The notes under the pieces: generated by a model
Database searches by the model: none
The model's input: the letters and a program-made list of their open reading frames with translations, nothing else
What the model was told of the DNA's origin: nothing
Translations under genes and position numbers: made by a program
Assembly (NCBI GenBank): GCA_963728855.1
Contig: CAVSLN010000013.1
Location: 620,001 to 684,000 of the forward strand
Length of the DNA: 64,000 nucleotides
Reading direction: 5' to 3'
Source of the DNA: AC-43 sp963728855
GTDB taxonomy: Bacteria > Actinomycetota > Actinomycetes > Mycobacteriales > Micromonosporaceae
Shown here: positions 1-8,774 of the stretch, piece after piece
How the letters are laid out: each line of letters starts with the position of its first letter
How positions within the stretch are numbered: position 1 is the first letter of the stretch

Positions 1-2072
1 ATGCTGCCGTCCGCGATGCCGAGGGCGGACAGGTCGTCGGGGTTCACGAAGATCACCCGGCGGCCGCCCTTGACGCCCCGGTACCGGTCGTCCAGCCCGT
101 AGATCGTGGTGTTGTACTGGTCGTGGCCGCGGATGGACTGCAGCAGCAGCCGCCCCGGCGGAACCTCCACCGGCCGCACCTCGGTCACGGTGAACCGGGC
201 CCGGCCCGACGGCGTCGGGAAGCGGCGCCGGTCGCGGGGCGGGTGCGGCAGCGTGAAGCCCGGTCCCCGGGCCACCTTCACCTCGTAGTCGGTGAAGCCC
301 GGTACCACCGCCGCGATCTCCTCGCGGACCGCCCGGTAGTCGGCCGCGTACGTCTCCCACGGGATCGCCGAGTCCGCCAGCACAGCGCGCGCCAGCCGGC
401 ACACGATCGCCACCTCGGACAGCAGGTCGTCGACGGCCGGCGCCAGTACGCCCCGCGAGGCGTGTACGCACGACATCGAGTCCTCGACGGTGACGAACTG
501 CTCGCCGGCCACCTGGACGTCCCGTTCGGTGCGGCCCAGGCACGGCAGGATCAGCGCGGTGCGGCCGGGTACGACGTGCGACCGGTTCAGCTTGGTGGAG
601 ACCTGTACGGTCAGGCCGCACGAGCGCAGGGCGGCCTCGGTGACCGCGGTGTCCGGGGTGGCCGCCGCGAAGTTGCCGCCGAGCCCGACGAACACCTTCA
701 CCTGACCGTCGCGCATCGCGCGGATCGCGTCGACGGTGTCGAGGCCCCGTCGCGTGGGCGCCGCGAAGCCCAGCCGCGCCGACAGCGCCGGCACCCAGGC
801 CGGCGGCTCGTGCCAGATCCCCATCGTGCGGTCGCCCTGCACGTTGGAGTGCCCGCGTACGGGGCACAGGCCGGCGCCGGGCTTGCCGACCATCCCGCGC
901 AGCAGCTGGACGTTGACGATCTCGCGGATGGTCGGTACGGCGTCGCGCCGTTGGGTCAGCCCCATCGCCCAGCACACGATCGTCGCCTCGGAGGCGGCTA
1001 GCATCCGGGCCGTGGCCACGATCTCCTCGCGGGACAGCCCGGTCGCCGCGAGTACCGCCGGCCAGTCGACGTCCGCGACGGCGGTGCGGTAGTCGGCGAA
1101 GCCCTCGGTGTAGGTGTCGACGAAGCCCCGGTCGACCGCGCCCCACTCCAGCAGCAGGCCACCGAACGCCCGGAAGAGCGCGTGGTCCCCGCCGACCCGG
1201 ACCTGCAGGTACCGGTCGGCCAGCGCGGTGCCCTCGCCCACGATCCCCGACGGGCGCTGCGGGTTGCGGAAGCGGATCAGGCCCGCCTCGGGCAGCGGGT
1301 TCACCGCGATGATCTTCGCGCCGTTGCGCTTGGCCCGCTCCAGCGCGCTGAGCATCCGCGGGTGGTTGGTGCCCGGGTTCTGCCCGACGATCACCAGCAG
1401 CGACGCGCGGTGGATATCCTCCAGCGTCACCGAGCCCTTGCCGAGCCCGATGGTCTGCGACAGCGCGACGCCGGAGGACTCGTGGCACATGTTCGAGCAG
1501 TCCGGCAGGTTGTTCGTCCCGTACGCGCGGGCGAAGAGCTGGTAGAGGAAGGCCGCCTCGTTGGACGTACGGCCGGAGGTGTAGAAGGCCGCCTCGTCCG
1601 GCGAGCCCAGGCCCCGCAGCGCGGAGGCGAGCAGCCCGAAGGCGTCGTCCCACGAGATCGGTACGTAGTGCGTGGCGCCCTCGCGCAGCACCATCGGCGT
1701 GGTGAGCCGGCCCTGCTGCCCGAGCCAGTGGTCGGAGCGCCCGGCCAGCTCGGCGACCGGGTGCTCGGCGAAGAACCCGGGCGTCACCCGGCGCAGGGTG
1801 GCCTCCTCGGCCACCGCCTTCGCGCCGTTCTCGCAGAACTCGGCGTGCTGCCGGTGGCTCGGCCCGGGCTCGGGCCAGGCACAGCCGGGGCAGTCGAAGC
1901 CGCCGACCTGGTTAATCTTGAGGAGGGTACGGGCGGACCGGGCCACCCCCATCTGAGCCAGTCCGGGGGAGAGCCCGTGTACCACACCGGCCACGCCGGC
2001 CGCGGCGCGCTCCGGCCGGCCGACGGTCAGATCCTCGTCTCCGCGGTCCGCACGGGGCGCTTGGCTGGGCAT
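1..2072 (-). CDS. FdhF/YdeP-family molybdopterin oxidoreductase, 3' end outside window
   Basis: Reading the minus strand from an ATG gives 690 codons still open at the window edge. The protein starts MPSQAPRADRGDED and has C61-P-G-C64 in the stretch GFDCPGCAWP, the N-terminal metal-binding pair of the FdhF/YdeP family of bis-MGD oxidoreductases. Further on come SNMCHESSG, GQNPGTNHPR and MGIWHEPP, typical molybdopterin-binding segments. Family members are about 750-780 residues, so roughly 60-90 are missing. No signal peptide is visible, so it is probably cytoplasmic and formate-dehydrogenase-like; the substrate cannot be told. TACTGT lies 7 bases before the ATG with no Shine-Dalgarno, suggesting a leaderless transcript. 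It is divergent from the next gene. Confidence 0.88.
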   Translation of the reverse strand, partial: MPSQAPRADRGDEDLTVGRPERAAAGVAGVVHGLSPGLAQMGVARSARTLLKINQVGGFDCPGCAWPEPGPSHRQHAEFCENGAKAVAEEATLRRVTPGFFAEHPVAELAGRSDHWLGQQGRLTTPMVLREGATHYVPISWDDAFGLLASALRGLGSPDEAAFYTSGRTSNEAAFLYQLFARAYGTNNLPDCSNMCHESSGVALSQTIGLGKGSVTLEDIHRASLLVIVGQNPGTNHPRMLSALERAKRNGAKIIAVNPLPEAGLIRFRNPQRPSGIVGEGTALADRYLQVRVGGDHALFRAFGGLLLEWGAVDRGFVDTYTEGFADYRTAVADVDWPAVLAATGLSREEIVATARMLAASEATIVCWAMGLTQRRDAVPTIREIVNVQLLRGMVGKPGAGLCPVRGHSNVQGDRTMGIWHEPPAWVPALSARLGFAAPTRRGLDTVDAIRAMRDGQVKVFVGLGGNFAAATPDTAVTEAALRSCGLTVQVSTKLNRSHVVPGRTALILPCLGRTERDVQVAGEQFVTVEDSMSCVHASRGVLAPAVDDLLSEVAIVCRLARAVLADSAIPWETYAADYRAVREEIAAVVPGFTDYEVKVARGPGFTLPHPPRDRRRFPTPSGRARFTVTEVRPVEVPPGRLLLQSIRGHDQYNTTIYGLDDRYRGVKGGRRVIFVNPDDLSALGIADGS

Positions 2073-2079
2073 GCTGACG

Positions 2080-2085
2080 ACAGTA
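2080..2085 (-). promoter_or_regulatory. -10 box of the oxidoreductase gene, leaderless
   Basis: TACTGT on the minus strand is 7 bases from the ATG with no ribosome-binding site between. It lies in a 55-bp divergent spacer, so promoters for both flanking genes are packed together. Confidence 0.5.
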
Positions 2086-2127
2086 ACCCGCGCCTGGATA
2101 AGGTGTGGCTGACGGATGGAGGCGATC

Positions 2128-3171
2128 ATGTCGGCTGACCTGCTCCCAGAGGCTGCGCTGCTGGACGACCTGGCGGCGAACGCCGACCTGAAGGCCAAGG
2201 TGACCCAGGCGTGGCAGGAGTTCGCGACCGCGCTGGCGCTGGCCGTACCGGGGCTGCCGACGGGTACGCACCTCGACCTGGCGTTGGACCCGACCGCCTC
2301 CGGTACCGGCGACGCCGTGTACGGGGTGACCATCGAGGTGGCCGAGGAAGGCCAGCTGATGGCGCTCGCGGTCGGCAACGCGTCCCTGCCCGACGGGTAC
2401 CGCCTGGATCGCAGCCAGGTCGCGGCGCTGGTCGCGCTCGGCTGGTCACCGCCCGGGGTGGTACCCGGCTCCGGTGACGAGTTCGGTCTGGTCGGCTCGG
2501 TGCCGGAGGCCGGCCGGATGGCGGTCACCGTCGCCCGTACCCTCCGGGATGTCTACGGCGCCCCCCACCCGGCGTTCGTCACCTACGTCGCCCGCGACGC
2601 CGACGACGCCGTGGTCCATCTCCCCGCGCTCGGCTCGGCCCGCCCGATGGACAGCGGGCCGGCGGACGAAGCCCCGGTGGCGCTGCCCGGCATCGAGGAG
2701 GACGCTGGTGGCCTCGACCTCGCCGAGCGGGTCACCGCCGTCGTCGCCGGCCTGCTCAAGACCACGCCCGACGCGCTTCAGGTCGACTCCGACGGAGACA
2801 TCGGCATCCGGTCCGGCTCGGCCATGGTGTTCGTCCGGGTACGCGACAACCCGCCGCTGGTCGACGTGTTCTCCCCGGTGCTCACCGACGTCGAGCCGAC
2901 CGAGAAGCTCTACCAGAAGCTGTCCGACCTGACCAACCGCATGCCGATCGGCCGGCTCTACTGCACCAGCGACACGGTGTGGGCGTCCGTACCGGTCTTC
3001 GGCCGGGACTTCCAGGCCACCCACCTGATGCTCGCCGTCCAGGTGATGACCGGCCTCGCCGACGAGCTCGACGACCGGCTGCTCGGCGAGTTCGGCGGCC
3101 GCCGGTTCTTCGGCGAGGGCGACAAGCCGGCGCTGAAAGCCGGCGAGGACCGTACGGGGATGTATCTTTAA
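2128..3171 (+). CDS. T3SS chaperone/YbjN-like domain protein
   Basis: A 347-residue soluble protein. The chosen ATG has GGAGG five bases upstream; an in-frame ATG 12 bases earlier would overlap that site. Residues 1-150 look like the actinobacterial TY-Chap N-terminal domain. Residues about 185-330, beginning LDLAERVTAVVAGLLK and containing FVRVRDNPPLVDVFSPVL, match the fold of YbjN and type III secretion chaperones. Such proteins are small peptide-binding modules. There is no secretion system nearby, so the partner is unknown. It stands alone between the oxidoreductase and the restriction island. Domain assignment is by sequence pattern only. Confidence 0.7.
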   Translation: MSADLLPEAALLDDLAANADLKAKVTQAWQEFATALALAVPGLPTGTHLDLALDPTASGTGDAVYGVTIEVAEEGQLMALAVGNASLPDGYRLDRSQVAALVALGWSPPGVVPGSGDEFGLVGSVPEAGRMAVTVARTLRDVYGAPHPAFVTYVARDADDAVVHLPALGSARPMDSGPADEAPVALPGIEEDAGGLDLAERVTAVVAGLLKTTPDALQVDSDGDIGIRSGSAMVFVRVRDNPPLVDVFSPVLTDVEPTEKLYQKLSDLTNRMPIGRLYCTSDTVWASVPVFGRDFQATHLMLAVQVMTGLADELDDRLLGEFGGRRFFGEGDKPALKAGEDRTGMYL

Positions 3172-3219
3172 AGGGCGTATCACCGTCGACATCAATGATG
3201 TCTGATGATCGGCCCGGAC

Positions 3220-4086
3220 CTATTCTTCGATATCGAGCTGTTCATCAGGGTCGGATTCATCTGCTACTTCCGCGGAGCTGACAAGTCGGTATTCTGTCTG
3301 TTCAATACGGACGCCCATGCGTTCTATCTCCGCTAAAAAGCGAATTTCGTCGGACACTCGGATTCTCTGGTCTGGGTCTCGTTCCTTCGGTGGCGCCCAT
3401 ATGACCGGAGGTCGGTCGTTTTGAAGCGTGCGAAGTGCCTCCTGCCGTTCTACTCCGTCTGGCATAAGGCTGATGTCGATACCCTTATCGATACGACTCA
3501 GCATCTCGGGGTAGGTGAAGGAGCGGTTCGGCAACTGCCCAGCTCTGGGGCGACCAGGGTGGACCGTGTCCCACACGGAGCGCGCATTTCTGCGGGCGGT
3601 TCCGGGAGGGTTTGATCCAAAACCATTCATGACCGAATTCCAGAGAACGGGTCGGTACTCCCGAAGAAGGGCGCGCTCACCCAACCCGATCCAAGCGTCG
3701 TCCAATGGAAGGTACCGTACCGTAAAGTCTTCGCGGCGAATAGTTCCGTGGCCTGAACGCTCCACTTCCCGTACGCTATTCGCGTGTTTCTCGATACGCT
3801 TCCATAGCTTGCTGGCGCTGTAGTCCGGCTCGAAGCCGTAGCTGCTGTTGCCCGCCTCCGCTTTCCCAACGTATAGAGGCACCTGGCCGTACCTCAGTCG
3901 TGAATACAGTGGCAGTTCGCCAGTCCAATAGATTGCGTACAGGCCCGCTCCCACAAACTCTGGGGGAGGGAAGGGCATCGCTTCCTGTTTGTCCAGGCGT
4001 TCTCGTAGCGAACGGCCGATCTCGCTTGGGTCCAGGGGGTCAAAACGGGGCGGAGCGGGAATACTCCGGCGTTGGCGAGACGGCAC
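3220..4086 (-). CDS. Eco29kI-family GIY-YIG restriction endonuclease
   Basis: A 288-residue protein with a GIY-YIG nuclease core: AGLYAIYW (GIY position) at residues 47-54, then PLYVGKAEAG (YIG position), a basic segment KLWKRIEKHANS, RYLPLDDAWIGLGERALL with the glutamate expected to bind metal, and RPVLWNSVMNGFG. This arrangement is that of Eco29kI, a type II enzyme cutting CCGCGG; recognition here is inferred from family only. It is longer than Eco29kI itself (about 214 residues) through its C-terminal part. The gene is clearly poorer in G+C than its neighbours, a sign of transfer. It starts at GTG with TAAGGT 6 bases upstream. It is divergent from the cognate methyltransferase. Confidence 0.88.
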   Translation of the reverse strand: MPSRQRRSIPAPPRFDPLDPSEIGRSLRERLDKQEAMPFPPPEFVGAGLYAIYWTGELPLYSRLRYGQVPLYVGKAEAGNSSYGFEPDYSASKLWKRIEKHANSVREVERSGHGTIRREDFTVRYLPLDDAWIGLGERALLREYRPVLWNSVMNGFGSNPPGTARRNARSVWDTVHPGRPRAGQLPNRSFTYPEMLSRIDKGIDISLMPDGVERQEALRTLQNDRPPVIWAPPKERDPDQRIRVSDEIRFLAEIERMGVRIEQTEYRLVSSAEVADESDPDEQLDIEE

Positions 4087-4092
4087 GGCAAC

Positions 4093-4218
4093 ACCTTAGC
4101 CCACGGCGATGGCGGCGTACGGTCACGGCGCCAAGCTTTCGCGACCTTGCGACCTCTTTCGACAGGTCCTGCGACACGTACGTATGGTCGAGACATGATG
4201 CCAGGTCCGCGGTAGTGT
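4093..4218. promoter_or_regulatory. divergent leaderless promoters of the restriction and modification genes
   Basis: On the minus strand TAAGGT (4093-4098) precedes the nuclease GTG by 6 bases. On the plus strand TAGTGT (4213-4218) precedes the methyltransferase ATG by 6 bases. Neither start has a Shine-Dalgarno site. CCGCGG, the site expected for the Eco29kI family, occupies 4207-4212 and directly abuts the methyltransferase -10 box. Methylation or binding at that site could therefore tune the promoter. Confidence 0.55.
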
Positions 4219-4224
4219 TCCGCT

Positions 4225-5454
4225 ATGAGCAGCCGGGGAAGGTCGCGGTCCAGAGGTGGCCCTGGGGTGGGCACCAGTGTCGAGTTGTTCGCGGGCGGCG
4301 GCGGACTGGCGCTGGCCATGCACAGGGCCGGGTTCCGGCAGCTGCTGGCGGTGGAGCTGGAACGTCGCGCGTGCGCGACGTTGCGGGCTAACCGCGCGAA
4401 GGACTACACAATACGAATGGCGTGGCCGACCAAGCTACATGAGCCGTGGCCGCTCATCGAAGGGGACGTCCACGAGATTGACTTCACCTCGTGGGCCGAG
4501 GCCGTCGACGTGGTAGCCGGCGGAGTCCCATGCCAGCCGTGGAGTCTGGGCGGCGTGCACAGGGGATACGACGACCACCGAAACCTATGGCCGGAACTCT
4601 TCCGCTGTGTGCGGGAGACCCGCCCAAAGGCGGTGATCGCGGAGAACGTAAAGGGTCTGCTGCGACCATCGTTCCGGCCCTACTACGACTACATACTCCG
4701 CGAGCTTGCCGCCCCCTTCGAACAGCGAGTTGACGGAGAGGACTGGCATGATCACGACAAGAGGTTGATCAAGGCCATTCGTGTCAACGATGCCGATCCG
4801 ACCGAACGGTACGACGTCAAGCATCTGCTGCTGAACGCCGCTGACTACGGAGTACCGCAGATACGATGGCGCGTCTTCGTGGTCGCGTTCCGCAAGGACC
4901 TCGGCCTGGGCGACTGGGAGTTCCCGACGCCGACGCACTCAGAGCTGGCGCTCCTGCATGCACAGGACAACGGCGACTACTGGGAGGACCACGGCATAGG
5001 TGTCCGTCCGGAGCTCCTGCCCGAGGTATTGCCGGTCAGCGATGGGAAGCAACGTTGGCGTACGTTGCGAGACGCGATCCATGACCTACCTGAGCCGCTA
5101 GGGGACTACGTAGAACACCCAGATTGGCTACACCACCAAGGCTGGCCGGGCGCTCGCCAGTACCCCGGGCATACCCCCAACGACCTCGACCGCCCCGCGA
5201 AGACGGTCAAGGCCGGTGTACACGGCGTGCCTGGAGGCGAGAGCGTCGTTCGACGATCAGATGGCTCGATCCGCTACCTGACCGTTCGTGAAACTGCCCG
5301 CGTCATGACCTTCCCCGACGACTGGCGGCTCGAAGGTCCTCGCGGGGAGCAAATGCGCCAGCTTGGCAACGCGGTCCCGGTCGAACTCGCGAAGGTCATC
5401 GCCGACTCGGTAGCGACGGCACTTAAGGGAGCCTCGGCAACCATCCGTGAGTGA
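4225..5454 (+). CDS. DNA (cytosine-5-)-methyltransferase
   Basis: A 409-residue C5 methyltransferase with the standard motif order. Motif I is VELFAGGGGLALAMHRAG for SAM binding at residues 19-36. Motif IV is GGVPCQPWS with the catalytic cysteine near residue 98. Motif VI is AENVKGLL. Motif VIII is LLLNAADYGVPQIRWRVFVV, then motif IX RPAKTVKAG and motif X MRQLGNAVPVELA. It would methylate the site cut by the divergent Eco29kI-like nuclease and protect the host. The last codons overlap the GTG of the Vsr gene by 8 bases, implying translational coupling. A leaderless promoter lies immediately upstream. Confidence 0.93.
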   Translation: MSSRGRSRSRGGPGVGTSVELFAGGGGLALAMHRAGFRQLLAVELERRACATLRANRAKDYTIRMAWPTKLHEPWPLIEGDVHEIDFTSWAEAVDVVAGGVPCQPWSLGGVHRGYDDHRNLWPELFRCVRETRPKAVIAENVKGLLRPSFRPYYDYILRELAAPFEQRVDGEDWHDHDKRLIKAIRVNDADPTERYDVKHLLLNAADYGVPQIRWRVFVVAFRKDLGLGDWEFPTPTHSELALLHAQDNGDYWEDHGIGVRPELLPEVLPVSDGKQRWRTLRDAIHDLPEPLGDYVEHPDWLHHQGWPGARQYPGHTPNDLDRPAKTVKAGVHGVPGGESVVRRSDGSIRYLTVRETARVMTFPDDWRLEGPRGEQMRQLGNAVPVELAKVIADSVATALKGASATIRE

Positions 5455-6268
5455 CAATCAACGTATGGCTACCCGGTGGAGCCAGTCGCGCCCTGACGAC
5501 TCGGCCTGGCGAGCGCCCAAAGGCATGAGTGCCAGCCAACGATCCGACGAGCAAGACCGGGCTGCGGGCGGACGTGACAACCGAATCGTCGTCATTAACT
5601 CCCGTCGCAGTGTACTTGCCTCCATTTGTCTACGCCTGCCCCCAGAGTCTCGACGCGTCTATGCCTACCTGCGATGGTCGGACGGGAGGAAGACCAGGGA
5701 GAGGTACGTCTGCCAGGTCAGCGGCTCGACACGCGAGGATAACCTCAGACAGGCGTGGAACCACGTCCGGGCCATGGGCGCCATCCGCCCCGTGCCCGCG
5801 ACGTCATGGGCCAAGTCCACCGATACACGCCAGATCATGCGAGGTAACCGCTCCCGGGACACGCGACCCGAACTGGCACTTCGTTCGGCCGTCCACGCGC
5901 GCGGACTTCGCTATCGGGTTACCGTCCGGCCCCTCCCACAACTGCGTCGGACGGCCGACCTTGTCTTTCCAGGACCCAAGGTCGCGGTCTTCCTTGATGG
6001 CTGCTTCTGGCACGGGTGCGCTGACCACTACCGCCCGTCTAGCAGGAACAACACGTTCTGGTCGACCAAGGTAACCGGCAACCGCGAACGCGACCGCCAG
6101 ACGGACGAACTCCTATACGCGGCAGGCTGGACCGTCATTCGCGTTTGGGAACACGAGGATCCAAAGGAAGCAGCACGACGCGTGGAGGACGTCGTTCTCG
6201 CACGACGAGCGTCGAAGAACGAGCCGGGGTCGGCGAAATCTAGCCCGGTGCGGGAGCGATCTGATTGA
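5447..6268 (+). CDS. vsr: very short patch repair endonuclease (Vsr) with N-terminal extension
   Basis: 273 residues from GTG; an in-frame ATG lies 18 bases later. The C-terminal half, from MRGNRSRDTRPELALRSAVH to the end, is Vsr: TADLVFPGPKVAVFLDGCFWHGC carries the metal-binding aspartate and the zinc-associated His/Cys residues, followed by WSTKVTGNRERDRQTDELL and GWTVIRVWEHED. Vsr nicks beside T:G mismatches left by deamination of 5-methylcytosine, so its position after a C5 methyltransferase makes sense. Residues 1-130 are an extra segment; about 65-110 (VYAYLRWSDGRKTRERYVCQ) appear to be a small domain seen in other actinobacterial Vsr proteins. It is convergent with the next gene. Confidence 0.88.
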   Translation: MSDNQRMATRWSQSRPDDSAWRAPKGMSASQRSDEQDRAAGGRDNRIVVINSRRSVLASICLRLPPESRRVYAYLRWSDGRKTRERYVCQVSGSTREDNLRQAWNHVRAMGAIRPVPATSWAKSTDTRQIMRGNRSRDTRPELALRSAVHARGLRYRVTVRPLPQLRRTADLVFPGPKVAVFLDGCFWHGCADHYRPSSRNNTFWSTKVTGNRERDRQTDELLYAAGWTVIRVWEHEDPKEAARRVEDVVLARRASKNEPGSAKSSPVRERSD

Positions 6269-6281
6269 CAAATCGACATAC

Positions 6282-8228
6282 CTAGACAAAGCCCACCCAT
6301 GCTTGGGGGGCGAGCGAGGTCAGGTCGGCCGCGGCCAGGCCCGCGGTGGACAGCGTCCACACGGAGGTACCGATCACCAGCGCGCGCAGCACCTGCCCCT
6401 GGGGATGATCGAGCCGGCCCGCCTCCTGCAGCCGGGTACCGGCCACCCGCAGCGCGACCGCGTCCTGCTGGATCGGCACCACGACCAGGCCGGTCGGCGG
6501 CCAGAAGAGGAAGGCATGCGGGTTCATCTCCACCATCGAGTGCCCGCTGCCCGGCAGCTGGTACCGGTCCAGGCGGCTGGGCTTCGCCGGGTCGCTGACG
6601 TCGAACAGGGATATCTGGAGCCCCAGGTTGCGTCCGTTGCTGTTGGCGGACTGCCCGACCCCGATCAGCTTCCCGTCGCCGGCCGGGTGCAGGTAGGCCG
6701 AGTACCCGTCGATCTCCAGCGTGCCGGTGACCGTCGGGCGGGTCGGGTCGCGCAGGTCGAGCGTGTAGAGCGGGTCGGTCTGGCGGAACGTGACGACGTA
6801 CCCGACCGGGCCGGCGTACCGGACCGCGTATATCCGCTCGCCCTTGCCGAGGCCGCCGACCTCGCCGACCTTCCGTAGCTCGCCACCGGCCCGGCGCAGG
6901 ACGGTCACGCTGGAACTCGCTTGGTTGTTGAGTGTCGTGGCCACCCGCAGGTCGCCGTTCCAGTCGGACATCGCGTACTGGTTGAGCAGCCAGCCGGGTA
7001 CCGTGCCGGCGGCCACGTACCGGGCCTTCGTGTCGCTGGTGTCGAACTGGTAGATGTCGGTCTGCTCGGTGAACCTCCGGGCCGGTGCGCCGGGCGTGTC
7101 CCCGGGCCGGGGCCAACCCAGCCAGCGGTTCTCGCTGACGACGTAGAGGTTCGCCGCGGTGGCGTACACGATGCTGCCGTCGGCGACGATCGTCTCCGGG
7201 TCGCCGGAGCCCAGCGAGGACAGGCCGAGGTCGAAGGTGAGCAGGGACAGCATCGAGGTACCGGAGTACTGGGCCGGCCGCCGTACGGACGCGCAGTCGA
7301 CCCGGCCGGTCGTGGTCCGCCCGCCGGTCGTCACCCGGTACCGGGGCAGCCAGCCGTCGGCGCCCGTACGGTCCACGGCCGCCTGGTTGGCGGCGAGGCG
7401 CTGGGCCTGGTCACCGCGCTCCAGCATGGGGTAGGGGATGCGCGGCGCGGAGTGCACGACGACCCGTACGGTCCCGCCGACCTGCCGCGCGTCGAGCAGC
7501 TGTCCGTCGATCGCGTAGCTGCTCAGCAGCCGGGGCGTACCCCCGCTCAGGTCGATCAGCAGCAACTGCGGCCCGCCGACCCGGTCCGGTGTTCCGGGCG
7601 CGCCGCCGCCCGCCGGCCCACCGCCGCCCGCCGGCCCACCGCCATTGACCGGCCCACCGCCATTGACCGGCCCACCGCCCCAGGGCTGCAGGAGCAGCGC
7701 CCGGTCGCCCGCGAGCAGCAGGTTGCCGTCCTGCCCGACGGGCAGCGTACCGGTGACCTGATGGCTCGCCGCGTCGACGACGCGCAGCAGCCCGCCGCTG
7801 ACGGTGACGATCCGCCGGCCGTCGGTCTTCACGACGTCCGGCTCGTCGACGCCGGCCTCGGCGACGTTGGTGTCCGAGTGTGTCGGCGAGCTGTCCCGGT
7901 CCGGTCCGGCGTCCCGTGCCGCGCCCGGTGCCGCGCCGGGTGCCCCGGCCGCCGCCTTCGGAGCGGTCGCGCCGTCGGCGATGCCGTTCTCGTACCCCAT
8001 GCCGGGGATCCCGTACGGGCCGACCAGCGCGCGGGTGGCCGCGTGCAGGCCGGACATCAGGTCGTCGCACGAGGTGGCGGCGGCGAGGAGGTAGGCGCCC
8101 CCGTCGGCCGCGGTGGCGTGGGAGGACCTGGCGTGGGGCGCGGGGGCGGCCGTACACCCGGAAAGGAGCGCGAGTGCGGCGGCGGCGCAGCCGGCAACGG
8201 AGCGGAAGACAGGGGTCCTGGTGGTCAC
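6282..8228 (-). CDS. secreted beta-propeller lipoprotein
   Basis: 648 residues starting at GTG (VTTRTPVFRSVAG). The start overlaps the stop of the Lrp gene as GTGA, so the two are translated together. The N-terminus is a lipoprotein signal with lipobox ALLSGC. After a low-complexity linker follows VDEPDVVKTDGRRIVTVSGG, the entry of the beta-propeller family COG4880/PF09826, whose blades run to the C-terminus. A Gly/Pro/Asn-rich tandem repeat (GGGPVNGGGPVNGGGPAGGG) at about residues 185-210 comes from near-identical 18-bp DNA units. It should sit on the outer face of the membrane. Function is unknown; a sensing or binding role with the Lrp regulator is only suggested by the operon. Confidence 0.83.
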   Translation of the reverse strand: MTTRTPVFRSVAGCAAAALALLSGCTAAPAPHARSSHATAADGGAYLLAAATSCDDLMSGLHAATRALVGPYGIPGMGYENGIADGATAPKAAAGAPGAAPGAARDAGPDRDSSPTHSDTNVAEAGVDEPDVVKTDGRRIVTVSGGLLRVVDAASHQVTGTLPVGQDGNLLLAGDRALLLQPWGGGPVNGGGPVNGGGPAGGGGPAGGGAPGTPDRVGGPQLLLIDLSGGTPRLLSSYAIDGQLLDARQVGGTVRVVVHSAPRIPYPMLERGDQAQRLAANQAAVDRTGADGWLPRYRVTTGGRTTTGRVDCASVRRPAQYSGTSMLSLLTFDLGLSSLGSGDPETIVADGSIVYATAANLYVVSENRWLGWPRPGDTPGAPARRFTEQTDIYQFDTSDTKARYVAAGTVPGWLLNQYAMSDWNGDLRVATTLNNQASSSVTVLRRAGGELRKVGEVGGLGKGERIYAVRYAGPVGYVVTFRQTDPLYTLDLRDPTRPTVTGTLEIDGYSAYLHPAGDGKLIGVGQSANSNGRNLGLQISLFDVSDPAKPSRLDRYQLPGSGHSMVEMNPHAFLFWPPTGLVVVPIQQDAVALRVAGTRLQEAGRLDHPQGQVLRALVIGTSVWTLSTAGLAAADLTSLAPQAWVGFV

Positions 8229-8701
8229 GTCTGCTTCGACGCGTCGGGCCGCACCGCGGTTCCCCGCGTGCTCGCGTCGTCGACCAGCCGGGACAGCACG
8301 ATCATGCTGCGGGTCGAGGTGACGAACGGCTCGGCGCGCAGCCGCTCCAGCGCCTGCTCCAGGTGGGCCATGTCCGCGGCGCGCAAATGGACCAGCGCGT
8401 CGGCCTCGCCGGAGACGGTGTACGCGCCGACCACCTCGGGGTGCCGGCGGGTGGCCGCCTTGATCTGGGCCGGGGTGGTACGGCCGGTGCAGAACAGCTC
8501 CACGAACGCCTCGGTGGTCCAACCGATCGAGGCCGGGTCAACGATTGCGGTAAATCCCTTGATGACCCCGGTCGCGCGCAGCCGGTCGACCCGGCGCTTG
8601 ACGGCCGGTGCGGACAGTGCGACCTGGGCGCCGATCTCCGCGTAGGAGGCGCGTGCATCCGATGCGAGGTACGCAATGATCCGCTGGTCTACGGGATCCA
8701 T
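8225..8701 (-). CDS. Lrp/AsnC-family transcriptional regulator
   Basis: 158 residues beginning MDPVDQRIIAYLASDARASY. The N-terminal winged helix-turn-helix (residues 3-60, SYAEIGAQVALSAPAVKRRV) is followed by a RAM ligand-binding domain (EAFVELFCTG, VSGEADALVHLRA). The ATG lacks a well-spaced ribosome site; a TTG six bases upstream has GGAGAGG seven bases before it and may be the true start. It heads the operon with the beta-propeller lipoprotein and is divergent from the DDAH-like gene, which it may control, since Lrp proteins often regulate adjacent amino-acid genes. Confidence 0.88.
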   Translation of the reverse strand: MDPVDQRIIAYLASDARASYAEIGAQVALSAPAVKRRVDRLRATGVIKGFTAIVDPASIGWTTEAFVELFCTGRTTPAQIKAATRRHPEVVGAYTVSGEADALVHLRAADMAHLEQALERLRAEPFVTSTRSMIVLSRLVDDASTRGTAVRPDASKQT

Positions 8702-8774
8702 CTGCAACGTTTCGCCTCTCCCACGCAAGCATGACGGCTGCCTTCGCCTGCCGAGCGTACCTACCTTTGGGTCC

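Noticed and set aside
30..2000. Long open frames on the plus strand opposite the oxidoreductase, and similar antisense frames throughout
   Set aside because: They are the usual shadow frames of G+C-rich genes: Arg/Pro/Ala-rich, without family features, and opposite clearly conserved proteins.
3220..6268. A larger mobile element carrying the restriction genes
   Set aside because: No integrase, transposase, tRNA end or direct repeats flank the island, so only the three genes are supported.
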